Made by a program: the position numbers and the translations under genes. Positions 51,208 to 61,984 of a stretch of DNA of 64,000 bases are shown here, one piece after another. The DNA comes from Bursaphelenchus xylophilus (Eukaryota; Nematoda; Chromadorea; Rhabditida; Aphelenchoididae). Where the stretch lies: the NCBI GenBank assembly GCA_904066235.2, contig CAJFCV020000001.1:682001-746000 (forward strand), read 5' to 3'. Numbering within the stretch: the stretch's first letter is position 1; every line of letters starts with the position of its first letter. Under the pieces are notes generated by a model. The model was not told the DNA's origin. It did no database searches and was given only the letters and a program-made list of their open reading frames with translations.

Positions 51208-51254
51208 AAAACGACAAAGTTTTTTGCCACTCGCAATTTGTTGCACAAAGCTGT

Positions 51255-51343
51255 AGCAGTCTGTCGGGAAAATAATGAGCACAAAGTCACTGCGCCGATC
51301 GCGTCGCTAAAGTGAAAGCCCATTATTTTCCCGACGCACTGAT
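51255..51343. repeat. MITE family A1, internally deleted
   Basis: Left half complete to 'gtcgctaaagtgaaagc', then straight into the right terminus. Confidence 0.8.
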
Positions 51344-51379
51344 AAGTACGACGCTTTTTTTACCCTCCGAAAGACCCCT

Positions 51380-51670
51380 ATTTTCCACTGTGCGATCACT
51401 GCGACGTTCCTAAAAGTATGTATTTTTCGCGCAATGGGTGAAAAGGCGCAGTCTAAAATGTTGAAAAGCCTGCACCGTGCGAAAAAAAGCAAAACGCACT
51501 GTGCTTTTACGATTAATTTTTGGCCGAAAAGTGAACGCCATTAGAGCCTAAATTTGAGAAAATTGGATTAAACTTGGGTGGCATTTTTTAACAGGTTTCG
51601 TTTTTTTCCCGGTTCTTTTTGTATGTCATAAAGGTTTTCTATTTTGTTTGCACCGTGCAAAATATCAAAT
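51380..51670. repeat. family D pieces
   Basis: 'gcaccgtgcgaaaaaaagc', 'acgcactgtgctttt', 'ttgcaccgtgcaaaat'. Confidence 0.5.
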
Positions 51671-51729
51671 TCGCGGGGCAGCAACGTCTCGCGGCAAAAA
51701 GCCCATGAACTTTTGAAAAAAAACGCAAT

Positions 51730-51790
51730 ATTAGTCTGTCGGGAAAATAATGTAGATTTGTGACATTTCCCACCATCGCTTTGCAAAGGA
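51730..51790. repeat. MITE family A2, left-end fragment
   Basis: 'tagtctgtcgggaaaataat' 'gtagatttgtgac'. Confidence 0.65.
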
Positions 51791-51928
51791 AAAGCTAAAA
51801 CTTTCGGGGTTCAAAGCTCGGCCTATAGCGGGTATACATATAGCCCAAATTTCAAGGAAATCGAATGACAGCGTTTTGTGAAATACGATCGTATATGTGA
51901 AGGACAGACTTGCAAAAGAAATTTTATT

Positions 51929-52078
51929 ATCAGTCTGTCGGGAAAATAATGAGCACATTTTCGTTACGCCAACCGCGTCGCTAAAGTGAAAAGCAATTTG
52001 ATTTTGTCGCGTCCATTCACCCTGCGGCGATGCGATTTCCGACACGACAGAGTGCTCATTATTTTCCCGACAGACTGT
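51929..52078. repeat. MITE family A1
   Basis: Full length. Confidence 0.88.
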
Positions 52079-52171
52079 AATTTTTTTCAAAAAAAATATT
52101 TTTTTTTCAAGACAGCTCCAAATATGGCCTCAAAAGTCTTTTTTTATTGGCTGATTCGTTGAGTCAGCCTC

Positions 52172-52206
52172 ATTATTTTGAAGCGCTCATTATTTTCCCG
52201 ACAACT
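52172..52206. repeat. MITE family A1, right-end fragment
   Basis: 'gcgctcattattttcccgac'. Confidence 0.65.
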
Positions 52207-52229
52207 GGTTGACATATATGAAAATATAA

Positions 52230-52700
52230 AAATCATCCCATTTCCCTGCAAATCCCTCAAAAAACATTTCCAAAAACGCCGCTCTCCATAAAAGTTATAG
52301 CCGGACACGGTCTCTTGGAGACGGAAAACAAAACGCCGGCCCGGTAAACTCGCCTCCCCAAAAAAACCCCCCCTCAGGCCATTTCCTCGATATTTATGGC
52401 CCCAAAAAAAAGTAAACAAACCGAACACCCCGCAGTATTAGTCGCTACTTTACCAAATAAGCCGCTAATTTTGGGTTGAAAAAATTGTGAAAAAAGTTTC
52501 GGCCGCCGCCAAAAATTGGCCAACGCAATTTGCCGAGGCCATAAAGCGAAATGAAAAGCTTTTTTCGAGTGCGCGACAACGAAAGGGAGAAAGAGGAGAA
52601 AGCGGCCGAAAAGCGGCCCAAAAATTGTGAAAGAATAAACCCGAGGAAATTTGAGAGTTAAACACGAACATATTTACTTCATGTTTCGTGTAGTTTTAGC
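52230..52700. other. unique island upstream of nab-1
   Basis: Non-repetitive DNA with TGGCC / GGCCA motifs; no coding evidence. Candidate regulatory DNA. Confidence 0.25.
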
Positions 52701-52840
52701 GTGAAATTGGAAATTTTAGAATTTGGAAAGGGAAAATGAAGGAATAAAGTAGCTGATGTATGAAAAATTCTGAAAAAAACTTATAGTTAAATGCTCAGAT
52801 TTAGAAAAGACATTTTCTGACCTTTTCTGCTCCCTTTTTT

Positions 52841-52991
52841 ATCTGTCTGTCGGGAAAATAATGTGGATTTATTGAAGAAAAATGCCTTGCCTTGTCGCAA
52901 CTGCATAAAAAAATCTCCAGCTGGCCGTCGCAAAGCGATAAAGGGCGATTCCAAGCCGCAACAAATCCACATTATTTTCCCGACAGACTGA
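52841..52991. repeat. MITE family A2
   Basis: Full length. Confidence 0.88.
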
Positions 52992-53010
52992 AAAAAAGAG
53001 GTTTTCTCGA

Positions 53011-53385
53011 ACCAGGAAAGTGCTCCAAGTGCGACACACAGATTTTGAACAATCTTGGCGCAAATTTATAATTATTTTTTCTAAGCGAGATTTATAGCTC
53101 GCGTTATGCAAAAATACCGAGATTTTTAGGCCGAAAGTTGGCAAAAATGTGTAATTTTTCAAAAAAAAAAAATTAAAAAAAAATCATACCCATATTTCAT
53201 CAAAAATTTTATATCCCTTTCTACTGTAGAGGGTAATGTTTCCACAAAAAATCAAGTTTTTCCGCGCGAAACTAGCAAAGATACGGCCAAAAAGTGTTTT
53301 TCTCTCGGACCGCTCTCCACATTTTGCATGCTCTCTCGGCCCCATCGGCCGCAATGACTATCTCTACAGTAGGAGCTAAAACTTT
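53011..53385. repeat. family C copy
   Basis: 'ccaagtgcgac' left region, 'aaagatacggccaaaaagtg' and 'gctctctcggcc'. Confidence 0.65.
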
Positions 53386-53427
53386 CACAAATATAGTAGG
53401 TATATGGCCTCAAAAAGAATTTTTGAA

Positions 53428-53563
53428 ATCTCGCCTCGTCGCAGTCGCGCGCCAAATTTGGCTTGTCCCAAAATGCCTCATCAAACCTCCAGCTAGCCCT
53501 CGCAAAGCGACAATGGCCGGTTTCAAGGCGCGACAAATCCATATTATTTTCCCGACAGACTGA
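53428..53563. repeat. MITE family A2, left end missing
   Basis: 'tcgcctcgtcgcagtcgcgc' interior, intact right terminus. Confidence 0.8.
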
Positions 53564-53689
53564 TATGAAATATCATACTACTCGTTGCAAAATTTCTTAA
53601 GAATTTATCAATGAATTCTGTCGCATTCTGACGAAAAAAAATTATTTGTCGCTGCGAAAAATAGGAATTGCGCGACGTAGGGTAAAAAA

Positions 53690-53770
53690 TCCTATTAGCA
53701 TTTTCCCAAAGTGCCTGGGGAAAATAAGCAAAATGCACTGTGCAAAATGGCATTTTTTGGGTCAAAAATC
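53690..53770. repeat. family D fragment
   Basis: 'gcattttcccaaagtgcctgg' and 'aatgcactgtgcaaaatggc'. Confidence 0.45.
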
Positions 53771-53799
53771 ACTTTGCAAAGAAATTTTTTCGCTTTCGC

Positions 53800-54070
53800 A
53801 ATGTTCTGTAAAATCATCCCCTGCCATCTTCCCGATCAATCAAAACCTCGTCCAACGTCATCCCGCCGCTCTCCAAACCTATAAATATGATTGTTATTGC
53901 CAAAACATGGCGTGCCGGCCCAAGTTTTCAAATAAAATTTATATGGAATCCTCCAAACGCCGCAAAAAAATTATATTTTTTGCCCCGAGGGTTTATGTTA
54001 AACAGGAGAAAAAACAAGCCCGCCATTAAAGCGAGGAGTCCCATATGGTGTTAGAGGAGGGGGGACGAGA
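53800..54070. other. unique island
   Basis: No repeat match, no coding evidence. Confidence 0.22.
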
Positions 54071-54273
54071 GCGGATTTGCGCTCATTGTTTTTATGCAAA
54101 AAATATTGGAAAATTGAGTTTGGAAAAAAAAGCGGAATTTTGAAGGACTTGAGGGCACGAGATAACGAGAAAAATTTATAGTAAAAGTGCTTGAAATATC
54201 ACAGTAAAAGTTGTAAAAAATCAAAAAATCTTAAAATCATATTTTTTCAAATTTTTTTACCTAGGGTGACCTG

Positions 54274-54276
<3 letters not shown>

Positions 54277-54305
<29 letters not shown>
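54277..54305. repeat. (TA)n microsatellite
   Basis: About 14 uninterrupted TA units. Confidence 0.9.
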
Positions 54306-54310
<5 letters not shown>

Positions 54311-54426
54311 TGAATACCACGGTAAAAAATTGCAAAAAAAAGTGAATTTTACCCCGCAAAATGAGGGTTTTTTGGTTTTTTGGCGAACCGACGAAAAGTC
54401 TACGTATCTCATGAAAATTTCGGCAT

Positions 54427-54563
54427 ATCCGTCTGTCGGGAAAATACTGTGGATTTGTCGCGCCTTCTGAAATCGCATATCATCGCCTTTCCGACGGCTA
54501 GCTGGAGACGGAACAATGAGAGACATTTTGCTGCGAAATCCACATTATTTTCCCGACAGACAA
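54427..54563. repeat. MITE family A2
   Basis: 'aaaatactgtggatttgtcg' to 'tccacattattttcccgaca'. Confidence 0.85.
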
Positions 54564-54772
54564 AATTAATTTTCATAAAGTGCATTCACATACTAGCCTT
54601 TTTTTCCTACTCGCGTCATAAAGTCCGAGAATTTTTTTCGCCGACCTCGAGAAGTGCGTTCGCAGAAAAGTGCATGTCGCTGGTGGAAGAATGGGAAATC
54701 GCAGGGGCGCGGGCGAAAAAAACTGCGAAAAATCACTCTGAAAAATTTTACGGACTTTGTGGCGCGAGAAGT

Positions 54773-54921
54773 ATCAATCTGTCGGGAAAATAATGAGCGT
54801 GATGCCACTGAGTCAATAAAGTGAAAAGCAATTGGATTTTCTTCGCGATACAATTCATTTTTCCGGCGGCGATGCGATTTTCGTTGCGACAGAGTGCTCA
54901 CTATTTTCCCGACAGACTGAT
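54773..54921. repeat. MITE family A1
   Basis: Full length. Confidence 0.86.
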
Positions 54922-54988
54922 ATTTTATGATGACTTACATATTTTTCAAAGCTCGTATCTCAAAAGATCAATATAAAGTCACCACATA

Positions 54989-55336
54989 TTAGGCGTAGAA
55001 GTATGACCGTGCCGTTTTTTTAGTTATGCCTTTTTTACAGGTAGAGTTAAAGTTTTGGTGCATCTGTTGATATCACCTGAAAGAACGTTGAAAACGCTGT
55101 CTACCAATATATGTTTCGTGTGGTTAGGTTTAGAATAACGGTTTTTATAAAGTTTCAAAGGTGACCAACTTTCGTCCCAGAAAAATGCCATTTGCGGGAA
55201 ATTTTCCTCTACACATGTAATGCGAGCAAAAGCGCCGTTGACGCATGGAACGCTTACAGAAGCTTACTGTAGTCGCGCTCTGTGAAAAAATTCCGTCGGA
55301 AAAGGAAAAACGGCACGATCATACTTCTACGCCTAA
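54989..55336. mobile_element. TA-target MITE (TTAGGCGTAGAAG)
   Basis: 348 bp with about 30-bp inverted ends TTAGGCGTAGAAGTATGACC / complement and flanking TA dinucleotides (54987-54988, 55337-55338). No coding capacity. Confidence 0.82.
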
Positions 55337-55351
55337 TACAATGTCTGAACT

Positions 55352-55397
55352 TTTTTTCGACGCAACAAAGTGCTCATTATTTTCCCGACAGACTGAT
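55352..55397. repeat. MITE family A1, right-end fragment
   Basis: 'gtgctcattattttcccgac' 'agactgat'. Confidence 0.75.
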
Positions 55398-55439
55398 AGA
55401 ATTGGAAAGCAGTCCAAGAAATTTTTTTTTTGAAATTCC

Positions 55440-55910
55440 TAAGCCGTAAACCTTTTTCGATTCCCTCCCTCAACCTTACAGTATTTATCTTCCATTCATC
55501 CCAACGCTCCTTCACCGTCACTCCCGCCTCTCTCTTTCCCATTACAGTGACATTCCAAATCCCCGCAAATTCCGAAAACAAAAAATTCCCAAAAATAAAA
55601 TTGCGGCAAGAAGGAGGGGGGAGGCCGTCATAAACTCGGAGCTTGCATTATCAAGCCTTCGAATCAACGCCGGAACATTGCGCCGAACATACGCCGACCG
55701 CAGGGGGATTACGGGGCGCCGCAAAATTTGCGCCGTTTTTGACATTTCCGCCCAAGAATTTTACGACGTCTTAACCTTGACAATGATATATGTATTAGTG
55801 GAAGGCAAGGGAGGAGGGCAAGGGGACTAATTTTGGGGAGCCGCAAATGGAGAGGGGGCGGTAAAAGAGAGTAAGGGAGATTGGTAAAATACGGATTAGC
55901 CAAAAAAAAG
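55440..55910. other. unique island upstream of nab-1
   Basis: Non-repetitive; frames open on both strands but without splice or start support. Confidence 0.22.
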
Positions 55911-56027
55911 GTAGAAAAAAATCAAAAGTAAGTAGACTTTTTGTCGCATGCTTTCCTCACAGTGCAGTTGAAAAATCGCCGCTACGCAAGGTTTTTCATG
56001 TGTGTCACCGCGAATTTTTGTGAGATT

Positions 56028-56170
56028 TTCTAACAGTCTCATACGAATGTACAATATCTATCTACGATTGTAATCTCTAACAGTCTCATACGAATGTACA
56101 ATATCTATCTACGATTGTAATCTCTAACAGTCTCATACGAATGTACAATATCTATCTACGATTGTAATCC
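56028..56170. repeat. 47-bp tandem repeat, three units
   Basis: Units contain 'ctctaacagtctcatacgaa' and 'tgtacaatatctatctacg'; the three are virtually identical. Confidence 0.9.
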
Positions 56171-56805
56171 AAAGTCTAGACTCCGCCCACCTCGATCGGG
56201 CAAGATCGAGGATCGGATCAAAGGAGAACAAAGAGAGAAGGCCGGACGGTCTAGAAGTGGCAATCGGGCAGGGCCGGGCCGATTTTTGCGGCCCGGCCCG
56301 CGGGCCGAAGTGACTCAGGCCCGGCCCGGATGTCTGCGTGAAATTAAAAAGACTAGTCGGACGTCTGGAACATCCGTACAGGTAGTTAAAAGACGATTTT
56401 TGGCTCGCTGCGTCAGCGGTGGACATAGGAAAAAATCGATTTTGAGTTTTTTGCATAAAAATGACCGTCGACATGTGCTAAGGAAAAGCGAACAACGGTT
56501 TTTCTTAATTCTGCCCGGAAGGCATAAATTTGCTTAAATTTGTCTTTTTTGGAATTTTCGACCTGGCGACGTCATCGAAAGAGCAAATCACCCAAAATTT
56601 TGCTTGTATACGTTTTCGACCATTGGAAATTCATTCTTTTGAAGATTAAGTCTCTCAGATTACTGTAACATAGGCATACTGTAATCGGGTCGATAAAAAT
56701 CGACCGTAACTCCTTCATATCAAAAATCCCACAGGATTTTATTTCAGATTCGGAATCAGCATAAAATTCCGCATATTATACACGTAATGTGAGGTCATAA
56801 CTCCA

Positions 56806-56884
56806 GGGGGGAGATCGCGTAGTATATTGGATTTTGGCAAAAAGTACGTTTGAAAGGTCGCGGGTTCGATCCCCGCTTGGTGCA
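56806..56884 (+). ncRNA. tRNA-like segment, arm 1 of TTAA foldback
   Basis: B-box region GCGGGTTCGATCCCCGC forms a perfect 5-bp T stem with a 7-nt loop, followed by TTGGTGCA. An A-box-like CGCGTAGTATATTGG lies upstream. The 5' acceptor (GGGGGAG) does not pair with TTGGTGC, so it is tRNA-derived rather than a functional tRNA. Confidence 0.6.
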
Positions 56885-57710
56885 AATATTGAAAACACGG
56901 CGGAAATCGCGTTTAATAGACACCTAAGGGTTATATGAGATACATTAAGCAATTTTAAACATTAATGCATACCTAATTGCGATTAAAACTGATTTTATAT
57001 AATTTTTGGAGACTGAATATGCAAAAAATGAAACTGCTTCAAACCGCTTGAAATTGACAACACTTATTCTACGGTCAATTGTAAGAAACTTTTGTGTTAA
57101 CTTTTTTTGGCAGATCACCGTACCATGGATTACTGTAGCATTAAACGTGTCCTGATTAACAGCAATTTTCTTCAAAATTCTTGCATAAAATATTAAATCG
57201 TTTTATTTAGTCGTTTTAGACGGCGAAAAGATCCACTGTCTACATATGAAAGAAAATTCGACCTTAATTGCAACGCGTCTTGATGTCATAATCAATTGGT
57301 GAAAGTGCGTCAAATAACTCGACCATTCTAAACGGTACAGCCATAAAATTTTTTTTGTATACAAGAAAACCCTTTCTTAACCATTCTGAGCACAATGATG
57401 ACAATCCGACTTCTATGCGCCATGTGGTACACGAAAAACCAAATCAGGTTTAATGCTACAGTAATCCATGGTACGGTGATCTGCCAAAAAAAGTTAACAC
57501 AAAAGTTTCTTACAATTGACCCTAGAATAAGTGTTGTCAATTTCAAGCGGTTTGAAGCAGTTTCATTTTTTGCATATTCAGTCTCCAAAAATTATATAAA
57601 ATCAGTTTTAATCGCAATTAGTTATGCATTAATGTTTAAAATTGCTTAATGTATCTCATATAACCCTTAGGTGTCTATTAAACGCGATTTCCGCCGTGTT
57701 TTCAATATTT

Positions 57711-57789
57711 GCACCAAGCGGGGATCGAACCCGCGACCTTTCAAACGTACTTTTTGCCAAAATCCAATATACTACGCGATCTCCCCCCT
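57711..57789 (-). ncRNA. tRNA-like segment, arm 2 of TTAA foldback
   Basis: Inverted copy of 56806-56884, identical in the T arm. Confidence 0.6.
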
Positions 57790-58709
57790 GGAGTTATGAC
57801 CTCACATTACGTGTATAATATGCGGAATTTTATGCTGATTCCGAATCTGAAATAAAATCCTGTGGGATTTTTGATATGAAGGAGTTACGGTCGATTTTTA
57901 TCGACCCGATTACAGTATGCCTATGTTACAGTAATCTGAGAGACTTAATTTTCAAAAAAATGAATTCCCAATGGTCGAAAACGTATACAAGCAAAATTTT
58001 GGGCGATTTGCTCTTTCTATGACGTCGCCAGGTCGAAAATTCCAAAAAAGACAAATTTAAGCAAATTTATGCCTTCCGGGCAGAATTGGAAAAAACTGTT
58101 GTTCGCTTTTCCTTAGCACATGTCGACGGTCATTTTTATGCAAAAAACTCAAAATTGATTTTTTCCTATGTCCCGGGTCCATTACGGGCTGACGCAGCGA
58201 GCCAAAAATCGTCTTTTAAACGTTTTAACTTTACTTATACACACATATAAACCTTCTGGAATGCGTCAAAACTTCCAACAGAAAATGCAAAGACTTTTAC
58301 CCAACCTTTTTGTATTAGCGGGCCAAACAGGGCCGGGCCTGATCACATTTGAAAAAGCCCAGGGCCGGCCTGGTCACTTCGGTCCGCGGGCTGGGCCGCA
58401 AAAATCGGCCCGGCCCGATTGCCACCTCTACGCCGAGAAAATGAATTGTGAAAATTTGCCAAAACCCCCAAAATACTTTTTATTTTCCCTCTGGCTTTTC
58501 GATGACACAGCAAGAATTGTGACGCTAAAAATAGATGCCACGCTAATTCAGGAAAGTCAAAAAGGGGAAGAAAGTGGAATACGCCCCATAACTAATTGAA
58601 ACAATAAGCTCAGCGCTCAAGAAATATGAGAATTCTGGGAAAGGAGGGGAGTGTTTTTGAGGGAGGAACAGATAATGAATGCATTGGTCAGCGCTTTGCT
58701 CCCTAAGCT

Positions 58710-58861
58710 ATCAGTCTGTCGGGAAAATAATGTGGATTCATTACAGTTAGGAATCGTCCATCATCGTTTTGCGAGGGCTGACAGAGCCTGGAAATTTGGT
58801 ACGCGACTGCGACGAGGCATTTTGCCGCGACAAATCCACATTATTTTCCCGACAGACTGAT
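58710..58861. repeat. MITE family A2
   Basis: Full length; directly followed by another copy. Confidence 0.88.
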
Positions 58862-59003
58862 ATCGGTTTGTCGGGAAAATAATGTGGATTTGCCGCATCG
58901 CCCGTCACCGCTTTGCGACGGCTCACCGACACTGGACATTTGCTGAGCGATTGTGACAAGGATTTTTTCTGCAACATATCCACATTATTTTCCCGACAGA
59001 CTG
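58862..59003. repeat. MITE family A2
   Basis: Back-to-back with the previous copy, sharing the boundary TGATATCGG. Confidence 0.87.
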
Positions 59004-59107
59004 GAAGTCCGCGGCAAAAAAGGATCCTTGAAAGGTGAAATAAATTTTACAAAAATCTGAGCGTAGCAAATGCAAGATGTTAAAAAATCGCATTGAAAAA
59101 TTTTACT

Positions 59108-59253
59108 ATCTGTCGGGAAAATAATGAGCATAGTGTTGCATCGTGTCGCTGAAATGAAAGCAATTTGATTGTTTCCGCGACATAATTCAATTTCTCGGCG
59201 GCGATGCGATTTTCGAAGCGACAGAGTGCTCATTATTTTCCCGACAGACTGAT
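59108..59253. repeat. MITE family A1
   Basis: Full length. Confidence 0.87.
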
Positions 59254-59259
59254 AAATTA

Positions 59260-59770
59260 CATGACACAGTACCCCAGCAATTACTATGGAATAATCTGTG
59301 GGGTATTTCCTCCAAAAACAGGATTCAAACCCAATTCCCGGCTTCAGTTCGCCAATCCGGCACCTTATTATGAACAACAAGCCGTTCATGATGTCACGCT
59401 GCGCAAAATGCTCACTTCCTTCCCCCCAAAAGTCTCCCCTCCCGTTCCCATTCAAATTTCTTCCAAACGGCCCACTCCCTGCCCAAGGCGTTCAGTCAGC
59501 GTTTGCGATCCTTTTCGCGTCTCATTAAGCGCATAATTGGACGGCGTTCACGTGTAATTAAACCCCCCGTCAAAACTGTACGAAAATCTCGCCTGCGGGC
59601 GGTTTCGGAGTCAGCGCGAGGATTTCGTAAATCTCCGGGCCGCCCAAGGCCATCGCCGATCAGCGGGAATTATGATCGATGGAGCCGCGCATTCGGAATG
59701 ATATAAAACCTGATTGGAATGAAATTTCGGAACGAAGAATGGCAGCGATACGAAATTACACATAGTTAAG
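59260..59770. other. unique island upstream of nab-1
   Basis: One of the longer repeat-free, higher-GC stretches in the flank. Frames are open on both strands but with no consistent exon structure; candidate regulatory DNA. Confidence 0.25.
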
Positions 59771-59867
59771 GGGAAGGTGGGATATTGAGAGAGGAAAAGG
59801 GATGGGAAACGCTGGGAAATCTCGAAAAATCTGGGGAATTTTGGAAGCTTTCAATCAATGAAAACAA

Positions 59868-60326
59868 CAAGGGAAGTACCCCAAGTGCGACGCATAGATT
59901 TTGAAGAAACTTGGCGTAAATCTAGAATAAGCTTCTATAAGTCATATCCCAGACTCCTATCTCGCGCTTTGCAGAAACGACCGAGATTTTTAAGTCAAAA
60001 GTTGGAAAAATTGTGACAGTTTTTTAAAAATTTCAGTGCGAAAAATCTTATACCTGTTTCTTCTGTAGAAGGTAACATTTTCACAAAAAATCAAATTTTT
60101 CCGTCTGAAACTGGCAAAGATATGGCAAAAAGGTGGTTTTCTCTCTGTGCGCTCTCCATGTTTCGTGTACTCTCTCGGCGGCAAAGATCGTTGAATATCT
60201 CGGCTCTCCTTGCAAAATGCAAGCTAAAATTTTTAAAAATTTATATGAAGCATATATAATATATACTTAAAGTGTGTGCAAAGTGTAAAGAAAATCTGAT
60301 ACGCCGTACTTTGGGTACTTTGCTTG
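59868..60326. mobile_element. family C element, nearly complete
   Basis: 459 bp from CAAGGGAAGTACCCCAAGTG to complementary 'gtacttt(g)ggtactttgcttg'. The CAAGGG end resembles Tc5-group termini. Interior holds 'gcaaagatatggcaaaaagg' and 'tactctctcggcggcaaaga'. This is the reference copy for the family in this window. Confidence 0.75.
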
Positions 60327-60409
60327 CGACCAGAAGAAGAGCTAGAGTCAAAGTCCTGTGCAACAAATCGCAAGAAACGAAGAGTCCATCAAGTAAACTG
60401 CTATAGAAG

Positions 60410-60620
60410 TGTTTTCATAAAGTGAATGGACATTTGTCGCCGCAGTTTTGCTGAAGGATTTGCACAGTGTAAATGATTATTTTTGTTTGCGTTGCACGAA
60501 AAACAGCAAAATGCACATTGTGTGAGCAACAAACCAGAGAAGAACGGCAAAATGCACTGTGCATTTGCGTCAAAAGGCAAGAAAAGTCTACGGACTTTAC
60601 GAAAATGCCATTAGTACCAT
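60410..60620. repeat. family D, nearly complete copy
   Basis: Begins 'gttttcataaagtgaatgga' 'catttgtcgc', contains 'gcacagtgtaaatg' and 'aatgcactgtgcatttgcg', ends 'gtctacggactttacgaaaa'. Confidence 0.6.
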
Positions 60621-60689
60621 CCGAAGTAAAAATAAAAACGAAAAAACCCTTTCCCAAATAAGGAGCACCAACTACAGCAATATGTATCC

Positions 60690-60915
60690 ATAACAATCAG
60701 AAGCCAATTGCTACCTGCCCAACACGCTGTTATTACTCGCCCATTGAAAGTCTTGAGTTCCGGAAAGGGAGAAAAACCCGGTGGGATCCGAGAAGAGGCG
60801 TTTGCTGGGGGGTGTTTCTCAAACGTTCGGATAGAAATGACGGCTAATAAACGGCGGAAAGCGCGGTCAGTCGAAAGGGTTCGCCGCTGGGCGGCAAAAA
60901 TACGTATGGTTGTTT
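60690..60915. other. unique island
   Basis: Non-repetitive, no coding support. Confidence 0.22.
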
Positions 60916-60961
60916 TTGCAACAAAAAAAAACAAAATAATGAAATACAAGTTTTCATAAGG

Positions 60962-61108
60962 ATCTGTCGGGAAAATAATGAGCAAAAGTCGCTGCGCCGA
61001 TCGCGTTGCTGAAGAGAAAAGGATTTTGACTTTGCCGCGACAAAATTCATTTTCCCGGCGGCGAAAATAAATGCCACAGAATGCTCAGTATTTTTCCGAC
61101 AAACTAAT
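60962..61108. repeat. MITE family A1, degraded right end
   Basis: Left terminus intact; right 'tttttccgacaaact'. Confidence 0.82.
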
Positions 61109-61312
61109 CAGTACGTATTTTAAAAAAGACGAAATTATTTTTTTGAAAAATTTCACTTCCCAATGGAACACGTTTACTTATTCCACTTCATTGAGCTCTC
61201 CTGTCGAGATTGTTGTCCTCTTATCATGACAAGTCAGGTTGTTTACATGTTTTTGATAAATTTTTATCGGCTCAAGATAAAATGCATTTAGAATGCACTT
61301 TTCAGGCTTTTT

Positions 61313-61469
61313 GCAGTCTGTCGGGAAAATAATGAGCCCTCTGTCGCATCGGTAATCGCATCACCGCCGAGAAAATGAATTGTGTCGCGGAGAAAATCAA
61401 ATTGCTTTTCAATTCAGCGAGGCGAACGGCGCATCGACATTGTGCTCATTATTTTCCCGACAGATTGAT
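61313..61469. repeat. MITE family A1
   Basis: Full length, near consensus. Confidence 0.9.
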
Positions 61470-61604
61470 AGCTTTCCTATAAAGCTGACTGAATTTTTCC
61501 CCAATATCGCCCGCAAAAATTCAACTTGTCCCGCTAAAAAGGATGCATGTCGCAAGTGGAAAAACAGGAAATTGTCGCGACAACCGCAAAAAAATTATAC
61601 TAGT

Positions 61605-61788
61605 CCTTCCGGAAAGTCGCCGGACGGAAATCGGCGACATGCACTCCGCGAAACCGAAAGTTCACTTTGCACTGTGCAATTTTTGGCCTTTTGCACAGTG
61701 CAATAGGCTTTTTCAAGCTGTCGCTCGCACCCTGAGTTTTTTCTCACAGTGCATGTCGCCGATTTCCGTCCGGCGACTTTCCGGAAGG
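61605..61788. mobile_element. 184-bp MITE with perfect 41-bp inverted ends
   Basis: Arms 61605-61645 and 61748-61788 (CCTTCCGGAAAGTCGCCGGA ... complement) are exactly complementary over 41 bp. The interior holds family D motifs ('ttgcactgtgcaattttt', 'tttgcacagtgcaatagg'). Confidence 0.88.
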
Positions 61789-61984
61789 AAAATAAAATTT
61801 ATATATAAAAATCCATTTTCAGAAAAAAATCATTTCACTTTTGACCCCGAGAAGCATAATATATTCCCGACAGATTGATACCTCTCGCGCTCAAAAGTTC
61901 GGACAATTTATCGCCGATGTTGAGAGCGAAAATTTAAATTTTTGAGCGCGAGTATGTAGTCGACTTTTCGGCCCTACGTCCCAA

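Larger units (their letters stand above)
56390..58215. mobile_element. TTAA-target foldback element with tRNA-like arms
   Basis: 1826 bp; inverted ends AAGACGATTTTTGGCTCGCT / complement; TTAA on both sides (56386-56389, 58216-58219). Arms of about 760 bp are nearly identical, and only about 57160-57445 is single-copy. TTAA duplications fit the piggyBac-like/PALTTAA type of palindromic element known in Caenorhabditis. No transposase is visible. Confidence 0.9.
56252..58430. mobile_element. hAT element, second copy, interrupted
   Basis: Left end TAGAAGTGGCAATCGGGC, right end GCCCGATTGCCACCTCTA, with the same GC-rich subterminal DNA as 37464-38277 and a shared interior ('gactagtcgg' ... 'tggaacatccgtacagg'). 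It is interrupted by the foldback at 56390-58215. No 8-bp duplication: left flank GGACGGTC, right flank CGCCGAGA. The right flank (cgccgagaaaatgaattgtg) is MITE A1 interior; the left flank is not, so the left side has been rearranged. Confidence 0.85.

Noticed and set aside
56945..57649. Two similar frames (one per strand) in the TTAA element
   Set aside because: They are mirror copies in the palindrome arms, with no transposase motif.
56806..57789. Functional tRNA genes
   Set aside because: The T arms are good but the acceptor stems do not pair and no proper anticodon arm can be drawn, so they are annotated as tRNA-derived only.
59204..59536. Proline/serine-rich plus-strand frame as a gene
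   Set aside because: It begins inside a MITE end, has no splice partners, and its codon pattern does not differ from the opposite strand.
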